The notes: generated by a model from the sequence alone, not told the origin. A stretch of DNA of 64,000 nt from Coprococcus sp. (GCA_017935345.1 JAGBHU010000038.1:62001-126000), one strand, 5' to 3'. Shown: positions 9,451 to 18,951, counted from the first letter of the stretch. A program made the numbers and translations.

Positions 9451-9632
9451 CTCCGCCATGCCGACCTCGCCTCCGGCTCGGTCGCGGGCTTCGCTTCCTA
9501 ATCGTCCTTTTATTTTCCCTTTACTCCGCCTTGCCAACCTCGCCTCCGGCTCGGTCGCGGGCTTCGCTCCCTACTCGTCCTTTTACTCCGCCTTGCCGAC
9601 CTCGCCTCTGGCTCGGTCGCGGGCTTCGCCCT
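9451..9632. repeat. Three-copy GC-rich tandem repeat
   Basis: Copies begin at 9451, 9524 and 9586 (periods 73 and 62; the first carries an extra 11-base AT-rich insert). Each copy contains CTCCGCC, then CCTCGCCTCYGGCTCGGTCG and CGGGCTTCGC. The array is far richer in G+C than its surroundings and lies upstream of the minus-strand membrane-protein/birA pair. The rest of 9416-9937 holds only the 22-bp hairpin that follows and the MATE promoter; I see no gene. Confidence 0.9.
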
Positions 9633-9634
9633 AT

Positions 9635-9694
9635 ATCAGATAATATAAACAAAGTCTTGTCTGCAAGCAGCCGACTTTGTTTATATTATCTGAT
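9635..9694. repeat. Perfect 22-bp inverted repeat
   Basis: Arms 9635-9656 and 9673-9694 are perfect complements, with a 16-base loop that itself contains CTGCAAGCAG. It directly abuts the GC-rich tandem repeat. Neither strand has a strong T tract after it, so it is not a classical terminator; it may insulate the two divergent units or be part of a mobile repeat. Confidence 0.85.
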
Positions 9695-9792
9695 GCATGG
9701 CTCATTGCCTTCGCGAATATTATATCACATTACGTATCATTTTCTACAAATTTATGTTCTGTTTTTCTACATATATAACTGCTATTTTATAA

Positions 9793-9821
9793 TTGACTTT
9801 TTTATACGACTGACGTATTCT
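9793..9821 (+). promoter_or_regulatory. Candidate promoter for the MATE exporter
   Basis: TTGACT (9793-9798), 17-base spacer, TATTCT (9816-9821). Downstream, 9835-9848 is the palindrome ATTGCA-AA-TGCAAT, which could be an operator between promoter and gene. Both are consensus or symmetry observations only. Confidence 0.55.
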
Positions 9822-9937
9822 GCATCTTGTAATTATTGCAAATGCAATAAACCGGTTAAACTATTATTTAGAAAGTGGAATGACATATATCTTATTCTGA
9901 TGTATGTTATATATTGTTACAAGAGGTGTATGCTGCT

Positions 9938-11311
9938 ATGGATAAATTGAAACATTTATTGCAATCATTAAATGAATCTAAGGACTTAACTCAGGGTTCA
10001 CCGATGAAGCTGATACTTAACTTTGGACTGCCACTCTTATTTGGATTGGTATTCCAGCAATTCTATAATATGGTTGACTCTGTTATCGTTGGTCAAAAGC
10101 TCGGAACCAATGCACTTGCCGCTGTAGGTTCTACAGGATGCATTAACTTTATGATACTGGGATTTTGTATCGGGATGTGTAATGGTTTTGCAATACCGGT
10201 AGCACAGGCATTTGGTGCAAAGGATTTTAAAAGCTTAAAGAAATATATCACAAGCTGTGTATGGACGTCCATCTTTTTTTCTGCACTCATAACCATAGTC
10301 ATTTGTATTATGACAAGTCAGATACTTGTATGGTTAAAAACACCTGACAGTATTATGAAGGATGCCTATGCTTATATCTTTGTTATATTCTTAGGTATCC
10401 CTGTTACATTTTTATACAATATGACTTCCGGTATATTAAGGTCTTTAGGCGACAGTATAACACCTGTTATATTCCTGATATTATCATCCGTTCTTAATAT
10501 CATACTGGATGTACTTCTCGTAATTCCTATGGGTGTTCGTGGTGCCGCCGTTGCTACCGTTATTGCACAAAGTGTTTCGGGAATCGTTTGTTTAATCTAC
10601 ATGATCCGTAAGCTGGCATATCTTGATTTTGAAAAAGAAGACTGGTATTTCAATCTCAGCGCCTGTTTAAAGCTGTGCGGCATGGGCGTTCCTATGGGAC
10701 TTCAATACAGTATCACAGCTATAGGAAGCGTTATATTACAGTCAGCAGTAAATGACATGGGCGAAACCTATGTAGCAGCAGTTGCAGCAGGAACCAAAAT
10801 ATCTATGTTTCTCTGCTGTCCTTTTGATGCCATGGGCTCTACCATGGCAACCTATGGCGGACAGAATGTCGGTGCTAAAAGACTTGACAGAGTAGATGCC
10901 GGACTGAAAGCATGCATTAAAATTGGCGTCCTATATGCCATACTTTCATTTGTGATATTGGTGATATTCGGAAATAAGCTGTCACTTTTATTTGTCAAAA
11001 AAACAGAAACAGAACTGATACATTATATTTACATTTTTATTATAGGTAATAGTGCCTTTTATATTGCTCTTGCCCTTGTCAATATCGTCAGATTTATGAT
11101 TCAGGGACTTGGGTATTCAACCTTTGCAATCATAGCCGGTATATGCGAAATGATTGCCCGTGGTATAGCCGGTTTCCTACTTGTACCACATTTTGGATTT
11201 ATATGCGTTGCACTGGCAAGTCCATTTGCATGGATTATGGCGGATATATTTTTAATTCCTGCATATTTGTGGGTCATGAAGCAGCTTAGAAAAAAACTTA
11301 GTATTGTGTGA
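9938..11311 (+). CDS. MATE family multidrug/Na+ efflux protein
   Basis: From the ATG at 9938 the protein has 457 residues and about twelve hydrophobic helices in two similar halves, as in MATE transporters. N-terminal text such as LTQGSPMKLILNFGLPLLFG and FQQFYNMVDSVIVGQKLG matches the family start and helix 1-2 region. The second half repeats the pattern with STMATYGGQNVGAKRLDRV. MATE proteins exchange H+ or Na+ for cationic drugs or metabolites across the membrane; the substrate cannot be predicted. AAGAGGTG precedes the ATG by about 9 bases; an in-frame TTG at 9914 has no ribosome site. It is alone on plus, with its own promoter and a terminator shared with purA. Confidence 0.93.
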   Translation: MDKLKHLLQSLNESKDLTQGSPMKLILNFGLPLLFGLVFQQFYNMVDSVIVGQKLGTNALAAVGSTGCINFMILGFCIGMCNGFAIPVAQAFGAKDFKSLKKYITSCVWTSIFFSALITIVICIMTSQILVWLKTPDSIMKDAYAYIFVIFLGIPVTFLYNMTSGILRSLGDSITPVIFLILSSVLNIILDVLLVIPMGVRGAAVATVIAQSVSGIVCLIYMIRKLAYLDFEKEDWYFNLSACLKLCGMGVPMGLQYSITAIGSVILQSAVNDMGETYVAAVAAGTKISMFLCCPFDAMGSTMATYGGQNVGAKRLDRVDAGLKACIKIGVLYAILSFVILVIFGNKLSLLFVKKTETELIHYIYIFIIGNSAFYIALALVNIVRFMIQGLGYSTFAIIAGICEMIARGIAGFLLVPHFGFICVALASPFAWIMADIFLIPAYLWVMKQLRKKLSIV

Positions 11312-11345
11312 TGCAGCATAACAGCGAATATAATCGTAATATACA

Positions 11346-11383
11346 AAGAATAGGCAGCCAATGATTATCGGCTGCCTATTCTT
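11346..11383. terminator. Bidirectional terminator between MATE gene and purA
   Basis: A 14-bp perfect stem (11346-11359 with 11370-11383) and a 10-base loop lie between two convergent genes. Plus continues TATTGAAG, minus GTATATTA; T tracts are short because the stem itself ends in A/T pairs. Confidence 0.85.
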
Positions 11384-11405
11384 ATTGAAGTATTATTAAA
11401 CTTTC

Positions 11406-12686
11406 TTATTTATTTCTATAGATGATATCATTTCTTCCCGGACCGTTTGAAATCATGGTAATTGGAAAACCTATCTGCTCTTCTACAAACTCGATATATT
11501 TTCTGCAATTCTCAGGGAGCTCCCCGTATGTTTTGATACCTCTGATATCACAATTCCAACCCGGAAGGACCTCAAGTACAGGCTTTGCCTTCTCAAGCTT
11601 TCCTGTTGTAGGGAAGTCTTTTGTAACGACTCCGTCTATCTCATAGCCTACGCATACTGGTATTTCTTCAAGATAACCAAGTACATCAAGTACCGTAAAT
11701 GCTACATCCGTTGTACCCTGAATACGACAGCCATATTTTGAAGCAACACAGTCAAACCAGCCCATACGTCTTGGTCTTCCTGTCGTAGCGCCATATTCTC
11801 CGCCGTCACCGCCGCGACGTCTCAGCTCGTCTGCCTCTTCACCGAATATCTCACTTACAAATGCACCTGCACCTACTGCACTTGAATACGCTTTACATAC
11901 CGTGATAATCTGCTTAATCTCATATGGTGGTATCCCGGCACCGATTGCTCCGTATGCAGCAAGTGTCGAAGATGATGTAACCATAGGGTAAATACCGTGG
12001 TCAGGGTCTTTCAGAGAACCAAGCTGTCCTTCGAGAAGTATATTCTTATCCTCTTTTATTGCATCATAAAGAAATGCTGACACATCACATACATATGGTG
12101 CAACCATTTCCCTATATTCCATCATTGTATTAAAAATTTCATCTGCGCTAAGAAGCGGCTTATGATATAAATGCTCAAGAAGTATATTCTTCTGAACGAT
12201 AACCCTCTCGATTTTCTCTCTTAATGCATCCTCATCAAAAAGCTCATTTACCTGAAAACCAATCTTTGCATATTTATCTGAGTAGAACGGTGCAATTCCT
12301 GATTTTGTTGAACCAAATGATTTTCCCGCCAATCTTTCCTCTTCGTATTCATCAAACAAAATATGATATGGCATAACCATCTGTGCTCTGTCCGATACAA
12401 GAATCTTTGGCATCGGAACACCTCTGTCAACAATCTCTTTTATCTCTTTAAATAAAACAGGAATATTAAGAGCCACACCATTTCCTATGATGCTTGTTGT
12501 ATGATTATAGAAAACACCTGACGGCAATGTGTGTAGTGCGAATTTGCCATAGTCATTTACGATCGTATGACCTGCATTTGCACCACCTTGGAATCTTACT
12601 ATAATGTCCGACTCCTGTCCTAACATATCTGTTATCTTTCCTTTTCCTTCGTCGCCCCAGTTAGCTCCGACAACCGCTCTTACCAT
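11406..12686 (-). CDS. purA: Adenylosuccinate synthetase
   Basis: The 426-residue protein begins VRAVVGANWGDEGKGK after the initiator Met, the GTP/IMP P-loop, with the catalytic Asp12 and His40 in GGANAGHT. Further hallmarks are the ATTGRPRRMGWFD region and the GTP base-recognition text near the C terminus. It joins aspartate to IMP using GTP, the first step from IMP to AMP. AGGAGG lies 7 bases before the ATG. Although purB and purF lie upstream on the same strand, a separate promoter and a leader hairpin in the 135-base gap suggest independent expression. Length and motifs are normal. Confidence 0.97.
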   Translation of the reverse strand: MVRAVVGANWGDEGKGKITDMLGQESDIIVRFQGGANAGHTIVNDYGKFALHTLPSGVFYNHTTSIIGNGVALNIPVLFKEIKEIVDRGVPMPKILVSDRAQMVMPYHILFDEYEEERLAGKSFGSTKSGIAPFYSDKYAKIGFQVNELFDEDALREKIERVIVQKNILLEHLYHKPLLSADEIFNTMMEYREMVAPYVCDVSAFLYDAIKEDKNILLEGQLGSLKDPDHGIYPMVTSSSTLAAYGAIGAGIPPYEIKQIITVCKAYSSAVGAGAFVSEIFGEEADELRRRGGDGGEYGATTGRPRRMGWFDCVASKYGCRIQGTTDVAFTVLDVLGYLEEIPVCVGYEIDGVVTKDFPTTGKLEKAKPVLEVLPGWNCDIRGIKTYGELPENCRKYIEFVEEQIGFPITMISNGPGRNDIIYRNK

Positions 12687-12744
12687 ATTTGTTCCTCCTG
12701 CTTCGTAAACAATCTATACTGTATCAATATATCCTGATAAACAG

Positions 12745-12776
12745 TTTAAGCCGCTGTTTTCCAACAACGACTTAAA
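12745..12776 (-). promoter_or_regulatory. Leader hairpin with GGAA tetraloop before purA
   Basis: Arms 12745-12758 and 12763-12776 give 14 pairs including two G-U, closed by a GGAA loop on the minus strand. It begins at or just before the likely transcription start of the promoter at 12778-12806. It could stabilise the purA mRNA 5' end or serve as a weak purB terminator; no T run follows. Confidence 0.5.
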
Positions 12777-12777
12777 C

Positions 12778-12806
12778 ATTATACACTATTATATTTCATA
12801 AGTAAA
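12778..12806 (-). promoter_or_regulatory. Candidate promoter for purA
   Basis: Minus strand TTTACT (12801-12806), 17-base spacer, TATAAT (12778-12783). It lies about 90 bases before the purA start, in the only sizeable gap of the pur genes. Confidence 0.65.
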
Positions 12807-12821
12807 TATTGAGTTTTCGGT

Positions 12822-14273
12822 TTACACATTTATCTCCGCAGTCATTCCAAGCACATCCTTATTCGCATCAAGAATCGGCTGTACCACCTCAGCAAGAAAT
12901 TCCGCTGTCTGCCAAGGTGCACGACCTACGAAATTCTTTGGCTCAAGGATTGCTGTGATTTCTTCCTTTGTCATACCGAATGCAGGGTCGGCTGCAATGA
13001 AATCAACAAGTGGGTTTTCCTTACCCTCCTGTTTCACCGCTGCACCGGCTTTCATGGAAAGCTCACGAATACGCTCGTGAAGCTCCTGACGGTTTCCGCC
13101 ACGCTTTACGGCATCCATCATGATATTTTCTGTTGCCATGAAAGGAATTTCCTTCATAAAGCTCTGATATATAACCTTATCATATACGACAAGTCCGTCA
13201 ACTACATTTAAGTAAAGGTCTAAAATACCGTCGATGGCAAGGAATGCTTCCGGTACGGATATTCTCTTATTTGCAGAATCATCAAGTGTTCTCTCAAACC
13301 ACTGTGTTGCTGCCGTAATTGCAGGATTCAAAGCATCTACCATAACATAGTTGGCAAGAGATGCAATTCTCTCACTTCTCATAGGATTTCTCTTGTATGC
13401 CATAGCAGATGAACCGATCTGATTCTTCTCAAATGGCTCTTCTATCTGCTTCAAATGCTGAAGAAGTCTGATATCATTTGAAAACTTGTGAGCACTCTGG
13501 GCAATACCGGAAAGTACATTTAATATTCTTGTATCCACCTTCCTTGAATAGGTCTGTCCTGACACGGGATAACACTCTTCAAATCCCATCTTCTTGGCAA
13601 TCATTCCATCTATCTTCCGAATCGTCTCATGGTCTCCGTTAAACAGTTCAAGAAAGCTTGCCTGTGTTCCTGTCGTTCCCTTTGAACCGAGAAGCTTCTG
13701 CTGCCCTATCATATACTCAAGGTCTGACAAATCAAGAAGCAGCTCCTGTATCCATAATGTAGCACGCTTACCTACCGTTGTAGGCTGTGCAGGCTGAAAA
13801 TGTGTAAATGCAAGCGTAGGAAGGTCTTTATACCTGTCAGCAAATTTTGCCAGTTCATTGATAACATTTACAAGCTTCTTTCTAACCAGCTTCATCGCCT
13901 CTGTCATTACGATTACATCCGTATTATCACCGACATAGCATGAAGTAGCGCCAAGATGGATAATGCCTGCTGCATTCGGACACTGCTGCCCATATGCATA
14001 TACATGGCTCATAACATCATGGCGGACAAGCTTCTCACGTTCCTTTGCAACATCATAGTTTATATCCTCTGCGTGAGCCTTCAGTTCATCGATCTGTTCC
14101 TTTGTGATAACAGGCTTTCCATTCTCTGAAAGTCCAAGCTCATACTCTGTTTCAGCAAGAGCAATCCACAACTTTCTCCATGTCTTAAACTTCATATCAG
14201 GAGAAAAAATATACTGCATCTCCTTACTTGCATATCTTTCACATAATGGGCTTACATACTTATCGTTACTCAT
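12822..14273 (-). CDS. purB: Adenylosuccinate lyase
   Basis: The 483-residue protein is a fumarase/aspartase superfamily lyase. It carries the signature SSAMAYKRNPMRS at residues 288-300 (the mobile catalytic-serine loop) and the THFQPAQPTT motif with the catalytic His158. It cleaves fumarate from SAICAR and from adenylosuccinate, acting twice in purine synthesis. Its length is that of the longer PurB class found in many Clostridia and in animals. A GAGGT ribosome site lies 5 bases before the ATG. It follows purF by 28 bases, consistent with a purF-purB transcript. Confidence 0.97.
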   Translation of the reverse strand: MSNDKYVSPLCERYASKEMQYIFSPDMKFKTWRKLWIALAETEYELGLSENGKPVITKEQIDELKAHAEDINYDVAKEREKLVRHDVMSHVYAYGQQCPNAAGIIHLGATSCYVGDNTDVIVMTEAMKLVRKKLVNVINELAKFADRYKDLPTLAFTHFQPAQPTTVGKRATLWIQELLLDLSDLEYMIGQQKLLGSKGTTGTQASFLELFNGDHETIRKIDGMIAKKMGFEECYPVSGQTYSRKVDTRILNVLSGIAQSAHKFSNDIRLLQHLKQIEEPFEKNQIGSSAMAYKRNPMRSERIASLANYVMVDALNPAITAATQWFERTLDDSANKRISVPEAFLAIDGILDLYLNVVDGLVVYDKVIYQSFMKEIPFMATENIMMDAVKRGGNRQELHERIRELSMKAGAAVKQEGKENPLVDFIAADPAFGMTKEEITAILEPKNFVGRAPWQTAEFLAEVVQPILDANKDVLGMTAEINV

Positions 14274-14301
14274 TTTCTACCTCTTTCTCTAAATTTTATA
14301 T

Positions 14302-15774
14302 CTATCTTACATTGGAGTCTTCTCCACGTTTGAAATTCTCATGCTCTCCACGAATATCCTCTGTCGGCGGTTCCATCGGATACTTTCCACTGAAGCATCC
14401 ATGACAAAACTGTCTGCCGCCGGACAGCTCTGACAGCCTGTCCATCTCCAGATATGCCAACGAATCTGCTCCTATTACCTTACATATCTCATCAACCGTT
14501 CTGTTATATGCAATCAGTTGTTCTCTATCCGGTATATCCGTACCGAAATAGCACGGATACAGAAACGGTGGTGAGCTGATTCTTACATGCACTTCTGTAG
14601 CGCCTGCCTCTCTAAGCATGCCTACGATTCTGTCACTTGTAGTCCCTCTTACAATCGAATCATCAATCATAATAACACGCTTACCCGCTACAGCCTCTTT
14701 CAGTACATTCAGCTTCACTCTTACACTGGACTCCCTCTGACTCTGCTGTGGCTTGATAAAGGTTCTTCCCACATAGGCATTTTTTACAAATGCCGTTCCA
14801 TAAGGAATACCGGACTCCAGCGAATAACCAAGCGCAGCGGCATTTCCTGATTCAGGAACACCGACTACCAAATCCGCCTCTACAGGACTGTCCTTCGCAA
14901 GACATCTGCCTGCTATGATACGCGAGTCATAAATACTCATACCGTCTATAACCGAATCCGGTCTTGCAAAATATATGTATTCAAATATACATCTGGCGTG
15001 CCGTTCCTGACACATATTCTTATATGATAAAATTCCATAATCCGGTGATATTGTTACGATTTCTCCCGGTTCAACATCTCTTATAAACTCAGCCCCTATG
15101 GTATCAAGCGCACAGCTTTCGGATGCCAGGACATATGCATTGTCACGCTTACCGATACACAGCGGTCTGAATCCCAACGGGTCTCTTGCACCGATAAGCT
15201 TTCTCGGGCTCATAATAACGAGAGAATATGAGCCTTTTACCTTTTTCAGCGCCCTGAGTACGGCTTCCTCAACTGAACCGCATTTCACACGCTCTCTGGC
15301 TATGTGATAAGCAATAACCTCTGAATCTATCGTTGTCTGGAAGATTGCCCCTGAAAGCTCCAACTGCCTTCTCAGTTCAGGTGCATTCACCAGATTGCCG
15401 TTATGCGCAAGTCCCAATGTTCCTTTTACATAATTGAGAACAAGCGGCTGTGCATTCTCTATCGTGCTGGCCCCCGCAGTAGAATACCTTACATGTCCGA
15501 CACCGATGTTTCCTTTTAACTTAGACAGTGAATCAGGTGTATAAACCTCATTAACCAGTCCCATTCCTCTAAGTGATGAAACCTTCCCTTTTGGGCCATC
15601 CGTATCCGATACTGCTATACCACAGCTTTCCTGACCTCTGTGCTGAAGTGCAAATAATCCATAATATATGGAATTTGCAACATCATTTCCATCAAAGTCA
15701 TACATACCAAATACGCCACATTCCTCATGCATTTTGTCATCTTCAAAATAATGAGTTTCTATACTTTTGTTCAT
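14302..15774 (-). CDS. purF: Amidophosphoribosyltransferase
   Basis: The 490-residue enzyme has a short leader ending before Cys19 in EECGVFGMYD. As in the Bacillus type, the leader is probably cleaved to free this N-terminal nucleophile of the glutaminase domain. The PRPP-binding loop VIMIDDSIVRGTTS lies near residues 365-378. Cysteines in RCIFEY, PCYFGTD and FCHGCF match the four ligands of the structural [4Fe-4S] cluster of the B. subtilis class, so an oxygen-sensitive enzyme is expected. It makes phosphoribosylamine, the committed step of purine synthesis. GAGGG precedes the ATG by 5 bases. Confidence 0.97.
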   Translation of the reverse strand: MNKSIETHYFEDDKMHEECGVFGMYDFDGNDVANSIYYGLFALQHRGQESCGIAVSDTDGPKGKVSSLRGMGLVNEVYTPDSLSKLKGNIGVGHVRYSTAGASTIENAQPLVLNYVKGTLGLAHNGNLVNAPELRRQLELSGAIFQTTIDSEVIAYHIARERVKCGSVEEAVLRALKKVKGSYSLVIMSPRKLIGARDPLGFRPLCIGKRDNAYVLASESCALDTIGAEFIRDVEPGEIVTISPDYGILSYKNMCQERHARCIFEYIYFARPDSVIDGMSIYDSRIIAGRCLAKDSPVEADLVVGVPESGNAAALGYSLESGIPYGTAFVKNAYVGRTFIKPQQSQRESSVRVKLNVLKEAVAGKRVIMIDDSIVRGTTSDRIVGMLREAGATEVHVRISSPPFLYPCYFGTDIPDREQLIAYNRTVDEICKVIGADSLAYLEMDRLSELSGGRQFCHGCFSGKYPMEPPTEDIRGEHENFKRGEDSNVR

Positions 15775-15844
15775 ATAATCCCTCTTCTCGTTTCACAATT
15801 TTATTATAATCTCTGAAACTACCCTGAGATTTTAACCAAATAAG

Positions 15845-15873
15845 ACTTTATACGTTTTCTGAATCCATGTCAA
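15845..15873 (-). promoter_or_regulatory. Candidate promoter for purF-purB
   Basis: Minus strand TTGACA (15868-15873) is followed by TAAAGT at 17 bases (15845-15850) or TATAAA at 15 bases (15847-15852). It lies in the 153-base gap after glmM. I looked for a purine riboswitch fold and found none. Confidence 0.6.
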
Positions 15874-15927
15874 CCTATTTATAAGCTATCCGTAAAGTAT
15901 TGATATCAGTCCGCGCTTCTGTCGGAA

Positions 15928-17286
15928 TTATGCTTCTACAGCATATCCTTTTTCTTTAATAAGGTCTACCATTTTATATACATACTTGTTACACAACTCA
16001 TCCGTAGCCGCCTCTACCATAACTCTGATAACAGGTTCGGTTCCGCTGCGTCTGAGCAGAAGTCTTCCATCGTCGCCAAGCTCTGCGGCAATTTCATCAT
16101 TCAGCTTCAAAATGTCCGCATCATTCATTACAACTTCTTTATCCGCTACACGCACATTTACAAGGAGCTGCGGATATATCGTCAGACTGTTAAACAGCTC
16201 TGAAAGCTTCACCTTCCTGCCAAGTATTGTTTCCATAATCATAAGAGAAGTAAGCACACCGTCTCCTGTTGTAGCATATTTTGAGAATATGATATGACCC
16301 GACTGTTCTCCGCCAATCGAATGACCATGCTCCATCATATTTTCAAATACATATTTATCGCCGACGGCAGTTTTCTCGTAATGAATCCCCTTTTTGTCAA
16401 ATGCCTTATAAAGTCCGAGATTTGACATTACGGTTGTAACAACCGTATTATTATTCAATTCACCCTTATCCTTTAAGTAACGGCCACATACATATAAAAT
16501 CTTGTCTCCGTCAACAATTTCTCCCTTATCATCGACACAAAGACATCTGTCAGCATCTCCATCAAATGCAAATCCAACATCAAGTCCCTTTTCCTTAACA
16601 AATGCCTGTAAATGTTCAATATGCGTAGAACCGCAATCTGTATTAATATTGGTACCGTCAGGCTCGTTATTGATGACATATGTCTTCGCACCTAACGCAT
16701 CATAAACCGATTTTGCAACAAGATAAGACGCACCGTTGGCACAGTCAAGACCGATACGCATATTCTTAAACGGACGTGTCGGTATCGTCAGCAGATACCC
16801 GATATATCTGTTACGTCCCATCGTATAGTCCGTTGTCTTTCCTATATTATCCTTTGTTGCAAGTGGAATTTCAGGAAGCTCACCGTCAATATATTTTTCT
16901 ATTTCCTCCTCAACATCAGCTTCCAGTTTATATCCCTGACCGTTTATAACCTTTATTCCATTGTCATAATATGGATTATGACTGGCTGAAATCATAATTC
17001 CACAGTCGAAGTCACCTGTACGAACGATATAAGATACACTTGGCGTAGGTGTAACATGCATCAGATATACATCTGCACCACTTGCCGTAAGACCTGCTAC
17101 AAGGGAATACTCAAACATATAACTGGATAATCTCGTATCCTTACCGATTACGACCTTCGCTTTCCCTTCAGAACTGTTTTTTCCATAGTAGTAGCCAAGA
17201 TATCTTCCTACCTTATACGCATGTTCTACAGTCAAATCCTTGTTTGCCTCGCCTCTAAATCCGTCTGTTCCAAAATATTTGCCCAT
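15928..17286 (-). CDS. glmM: Phosphoglucosamine mutase
   Basis: The 452-residue protein starts MGKYFGTDGFRGEAN and has the phosphoserine loop ISASHNPYYDNGIKVI with the active Ser102. The metal-binding loop is FDGDADRCL and the phosphate-binding loop RRSGTEPVIRVMVE is at the C terminus. It converts glucosamine-6-phosphate to glucosamine-1-phosphate for UDP-GlcNAc, hence peptidoglycan. Ser102 and the length match GlmM rather than phosphomannomutases. GAGGA lies 7 bases before the ATG. It follows the lipid kinase gene by 60 bases and is probably the distal gene of a queD...glmM transcript. Confidence 0.96.
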   Translation of the reverse strand: MGKYFGTDGFRGEANKDLTVEHAYKVGRYLGYYYGKNSSEGKAKVVIGKDTRLSSYMFEYSLVAGLTASGADVYLMHVTPTPSVSYIVRTGDFDCGIMISASHNPYYDNGIKVINGQGYKLEADVEEEIEKYIDGELPEIPLATKDNIGKTTDYTMGRNRYIGYLLTIPTRPFKNMRIGLDCANGASYLVAKSVYDALGAKTYVINNEPDGTNINTDCGSTHIEHLQAFVKEKGLDVGFAFDGDADRCLCVDDKGEIVDGDKILYVCGRYLKDKGELNNNTVVTTVMSNLGLYKAFDKKGIHYEKTAVGDKYVFENMMEHGHSIGGEQSGHIIFSKYATTGDGVLTSLMIMETILGRKVKLSELFNSLTIYPQLLVNVRVADKEVVMNDADILKLNDEIAAELGDDGRLLLRRSGTEPVIRVMVEAATDELCNKYVYKMVDLIKEKGYAVEA

Positions 17287-17346
17287 TGATAAATCCTCAC
17301 TTATTTATTATTCCAAACTGCCATACACAGTCTGATATTCTTACTT

Positions 17347-18255
17347 CTATTCCTTATCAGTATCTTCTTCCTGCAAAACCAAAAGGTCTACTGCTTTCTC
17401 ATGGATATGTATTTCTACCTCTCTGTAATCACCGCCAAACTCACCGTCTACAGTCCATGAAATAACATCCTGGCTTACCAGCTTCACATTTTTTGCGCGG
17501 AAAGAAACCATGTTCTTTTCATTTGTATCACCGGTCAACAATGCATTGACGATTCGTGTTAAATCAGCCGGATTGCTAATTTTCCTTATCAAAACACCTT
17601 CAAACAATCCGTCATCAAATTCCACGCCTTTTCTCATTATGCTCTTAAATCCACCAATTGATACAGAATTGGATACCATGCCAAAAATGAAATCATCCTC
17701 TACAATTCTGCCGTCTATATCTACCGTCATATGATATGTCGGTATATTTACCACACTTTTTATACCCTGCAGAACATATGCCGCATGCCCAAATATATTC
17801 TTCATATTTTGTGGTGTAGCATATGAGGTGTCTGAAAATACGCCAAATGCAGCCACATATACAAAATGCCTTTTATTTAAGCTTCCTATATCCACGGAAA
17901 AAGGACTTGCCTTTACCAGCATTTCCGCAGCAGCAACAGCCTTCTTTGGAATTTCAAGACTGCTTGCATAATCATTTGTAGAACCGCACGGAATATATCC
18001 AAGCGGCTTCTTAAGCCCGGCATTCATAAATCCTGATATCGTATTCCCCAAAGTTCCGTCACCGCCTGCACATACGATAACATCATATTGATTTCCTTCT
18101 TCACATACAATTCGTTCTGCGTCATCAGGTGACTGGGTTAAATAAGTTCTTACAGCATAATCATTCTTACAAAATACATCCAATACATCAACAAGGCAAT
18201 CCTTTAAAGTCGTTCTCCCCGCTCTCGGATTCATAATAAAAAGCATACTTTTCAT
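17347..18255 (-). CDS. Diacylglycerol kinase family lipid kinase
   Basis: The 302-residue protein belongs to the DgkB/YegS family. It has an N-terminal MNPRAGRT strand-loop, the nucleotide-binding VVCAGGDGTLGNTISGF near residues 60-75 and GYIPCGSTNDYASSL near 92-106. The C-terminal part is the usual beta-sandwich. In Gram-positives DgkB phosphorylates diacylglycerol released by lipoteichoic acid synthesis, at the inner membrane face; other members phosphorylate sphingosine-like or undecaprenol lipids, so the substrate is inferred. GGGAG precedes the ATG by 9 bases. It lies 30 bases after queC and 60 before glmM. Confidence 0.9.
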   Translation of the reverse strand: MKSMLFIMNPRAGRTTLKDCLVDVLDVFCKNDYAVRTYLTQSPDDAERIVCEEGNQYDVIVCAGGDGTLGNTISGFMNAGLKKPLGYIPCGSTNDYASSLEIPKKAVAAAEMLVKASPFSVDIGSLNKRHFVYVAAFGVFSDTSYATPQNMKNIFGHAAYVLQGIKSVVNIPTYHMTVDIDGRIVEDDFIFGMVSNSVSIGGFKSIMRKGVEFDDGLFEGVLIRKISNPADLTRIVNALLTGDTNEKNMVSFRAKNVKLVSQDVISWTVDGEFGGDYREVEIHIHEKAVDLLVLQEEDTDKE

Positions 18256-18285
18256 ACTTTATATCTCCCTTTACAACTTTTCGTA

Positions 18286-18951
18286 CTACTTCCTGCTCTT
18301 ACTTGCCATATAAAGGTCATAGCCCTTCTTTCTCAGCTTACATGCCGGACATTTTCCGCAGCCTTCGCCCTTTATCCCATTATAGCAGGTAAGTGTCATA
18401 TCTCTTATTATATCAAGACCGCCTAACTCATCAGCCATCTTCCATGTTTCCATCTTATCAATCCACATCATTGGTGTAATTATATCAAATTCATAGTCCA
18501 TTGCAAGATTTAACGTCGTATTTAAGGATTTAATGAAAATATCCCTGCAATCAGGATATCCGGAAAAATCACTCTGGGACACACCTGTTATGATATCCGT
18601 TACCCCTCTCTGTTTTGCAAATACTGCCACAAATGAAAGAAACAGCATATTTCTTCCGTCTACAAACGAATTTGGTGTTCCTGTTTCAGGCGCATTTTCA
18701 TCCACCTTAATATCACTTCTCGTAAGAGAATTCGGCGCAAGCTGATTCAAAAGTGTCATATCCAGTATATGATGTTCTACTCCAAATTTTTCTGCTATTT
18801 CCTTCGCACAGGTCAATTCAAGAGAATGTCTTTGTCCATAATCAAAAGATACTGCATATACCTTTTTATATTTCTGAAGCGCCCACAACAGACATGTGGT
18901 ACTGTCCTGTCCGCCACTAAATACAACAACCGCTTCGTCTTTATTCTTCAT
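18286..18951 (-). CDS. queC: 7-cyano-7-deazaguanine synthase
   Basis: From the ATG at 18951 the protein has 221 residues. GGAGG is 8 bases before it, while the ATG eight codons upstream has none. The N-type ATP pyrophosphatase loop [18 protein letters not shown] is near residue 8, and a C-terminal zinc cluster reads [15 protein letters not shown]. It converts 7-carboxy-7-deazaguanine to preQ0 using ATP and ammonia, the last step of the preQ0 pathway. It is the final gene of queD-queE-folE-queC, in which all four activities from GTP to preQ0 are consecutive. Confidence 0.96.
   Translation of the reverse strand: MKNKDEAVVVFSGGQDSTTCLLWALQKYKKVYAVSFDYGQRHSLELTCAKEIAEKFGVEHHILDMTLLNQLAPNSLTRSDIKVDENAPETGTPNSFVDGRNMLFLSFVAVFAKQRGVTDIITGVSQSDFSGYPDCRDIFIKSLNTTLNLAMDYEFDIITPMMWIDKMETWKMADELGGLDIIRDMTLTCYNGIKGEGCGKCPACKLRKKGYDLYMASKSRK

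Noticed and set aside
9458-9950. Open frames with MPTSPPARSRASLP-like text
   Set aside because: They are translations of the GC-rich tandem repeat; the periodicity is in DNA, frames differ between copies, and there is no ribosome site.
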